Below, piece by piece: positions 4,981 to 5,790 of a stretch of 5,790 bases of DNA (position 1 is the first letter of the stretch; the number at the start of each line of letters is the position of its first letter). The stretch lies in assembly GCA_029243665.1 (NCBI GenBank), contig JAQWRO010000088.1, positions 1-5,790 of the forward strand, given 5' to 3'. The stretch is from Gammaproteobacteria bacterium (GTDB lineage: Bacteria; Pseudomonadota; Gammaproteobacteria; Comchoanobacterales; Comchoanobacteraceae). The position numbers were made by a program, and so were the translations under genes. The notes under the pieces were generated by a model. The model was given only the letters and a program-made list of their open reading frames with translations. It had not been told where the DNA came from and did not search any database.

Positions 4981-5790
4981 TTAACTGGGTGTTCCACGTG
5001 AAACATCCAAACAGTACGCCGCCTCAACAGCTTTAAATTCTTGATAGGTCAAATATGGACAAACCTCTCGCATGAAAATACCGTGTGTAATTTTCTTAAG
5101 TGGCATCTGAGCTTCTTTTTCTGAGGTGTAACAATTGATCGCCTCGTCAAGGTCAGTAAAAAAATTGTCATACTTATTATACAAGGTCGCACTCAGACAC
5201 AATTGAGATAGGCCATAAGTCATATTGCCTGTATTTAAAGCAAAATTCATATTTTTAGAAACAAAACTATTTCCAGTAAATTCATCCATATGTTTTAAAA
5301 AATATGTTTTAAAACGCTCATGGCTAAATGCAATGTCTATGTGAGATCGACTATATAGAGCATGCCCTTCAAACAAGGACGCCAAATGTTGAAATCTTTT
5401 GTTTCCACCTATATTTAATAGAAGTTTCACATAATCAGTACGGTACATATCACTTGGCAGCTTAATGTCTTTAAGATCTACGATGTCCTTGAAGAGCGAC
5501 CAATGCCCAGATGAGAACATAATCTCCAATAGGCCCATGTTTGCATTATTTTCTGACAAACTAGCATTAAATGTTGGATAATGAACCAATTGTTTTATGA
5601 CATTTGGTTTATTTAGGATAATTGCGTAGTGCAATGCCGTAAGACCAAACGCATCTTTTTCATTTATTGCATGATTTGCTATGCTTGGCTTATCTTCATC
5701 GTAAATAACCCACCTTGTATATGGGTTGGAGACCCTGTCTTTCAACCAATGATACCGGCTTATTAGTGTTGCATAGTAACCAACCACCTT
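4981..5790 (-). CDS. Ankyrin-repeat protein, C-terminal part (5' end beyond the window)
   Basis: The frame is open to the right edge and reads on through AAG at 5788-5790, so the GTG at 5785-5787 is not a reliable start and the protein probably continues upstream. About 269 residues are visible. Counting from that GTG, residues 41-72 form a clear ankyrin repeat (INEKDAFGLTALHYAI, then NVIKQLVHYP), with the G-x-T-A-L-H core. A degenerate second repeat may follow (about 81-105, NANMGLLEIMFSSGHWSLFK). The remaining C-terminal portion of about 160 residues matches nothing I recognise. Ankyrin repeats mediate protein binding. In intracellular gammaproteobacteria they are common in secreted effectors, but no secretion signal can be shown here. 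The last codons (VSRGT) overlap a parS-like site. The gene converges on the decarboxylase-like gene, 57 bases apart. Confidence 0.82.
   Translation of the reverse strand, partial: KVVGYYATLISRYHWLKDRVSNPYTRWVIYDEDKPSIANHAINEKDAFGLTALHYAIILNKPNVIKQLVHYPTFNASLSENNANMGLLEIMFSSGHWSLFKDIVDLKDIKLPSDMYRTDYVKLLLNIGGNKRFQHLASLFEGHALYSRSHIDIAFSHERFKTYFLKHMDEFTGNSFVSKNMNFALNTGNMTYGLSQLCLSATLYNKYDNFFTDLDEAINCYTSEKEAQMPLKKITHGIFMREVCPYLTYQEFKAVEAAYCLDVSRGTPS
4990..5005. promoter_or_regulatory. parS-like centromere site (ParB/Spo0J binding site)
   Basis: TGTTCCACGTGAAACA matches the broadly conserved chromosomal parS consensus TGTTNCACGTGAAACA at every fixed position, with seven of eight base pairs of the dyad symmetrical. 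ParB binds such sites, loads onto flanking DNA as a CTP-dependent clamp, and acts with ParA and SMC in segregation of the origin region. The site lies within coding sequence, as many parS sites do, in the codons for the DVSRGT segment near the end of the ankyrin gene. A single exact 16-mer of this kind is unlikely by chance in a window this small. Confidence 0.85.

Overview
The window is AT-rich bacterial DNA. It holds five complete or nearly complete protein genes plus the tail of a sixth, and no RNA gene, insertion sequence or CRISPR array that I can see. The protein families fit a Gram-negative bacterium, probably a gammaproteobacterium. The AT-rich composition and an ankyrin-repeat protein are compatible with a host-associated lineage such as the Legionella/Coxiella group. 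This placement is inference, not proof.

Layout, left to right. (1) Positions 2-229 (+) are the last 75 codons of a thiolase, including its catalytic His and Cys motifs. (2) A 347-base gap (230-576) has no convincing gene. It carries a 21-bp tandem duplication, a recurring GTGTTTGAA word and possible promoters. (3) Positions 577-1965 (+) encode a fused HAD phosphatase / UbiA-type polyprenyl (phospho)transferase, probably for an envelope glycolipid precursor. A strong bidirectional hairpin terminator follows it. (4) On the minus strand, a 14-TM-type (DHA2) major facilitator exporter (3845-2493) is followed after 62 bases by a small, acidic, Ala/Pro-rich, membrane-anchored protein (2430-2023). 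The two may form an operon ending at the same terminator. (5) Divergent from the exporter, across 88 bases, is a 329-residue amidohydrolase_2 protein (3934-4923, +). It closely resembles the non-oxidative hydroxybenzoate decarboxylases (2,3-dihydroxybenzoate / gamma-resorcylate / salicylate decarboxylase type) and ends at its own terminator. (6) Positions 4981-5790 (-) encode the C-terminal part of an ankyrin-repeat protein that enters from beyond the right edge.

The most notable points follow. A sequence matching the chromosomal centromere site parS (TGTTCCACGTGAAACA, 4990-5005) lies inside the last codons of the ankyrin gene, which suggests the locus is in the ParB-loaded, usually origin-proximal, part of the chromosome. 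The exporter and decarboxylase are divergent, with a perfect 16-bp dyad (TAATTAT-AG-ATAATTA) sitting on the exporter's -10 element, so the pair looks like a small regulated module for an aromatic acid or similar compound. Two genes (577 and 3845) lack a Shine-Dalgarno sequence and have a -10-like box just 7-8 bases upstream of ATG, which suggests leaderless or nearly leaderless transcripts.
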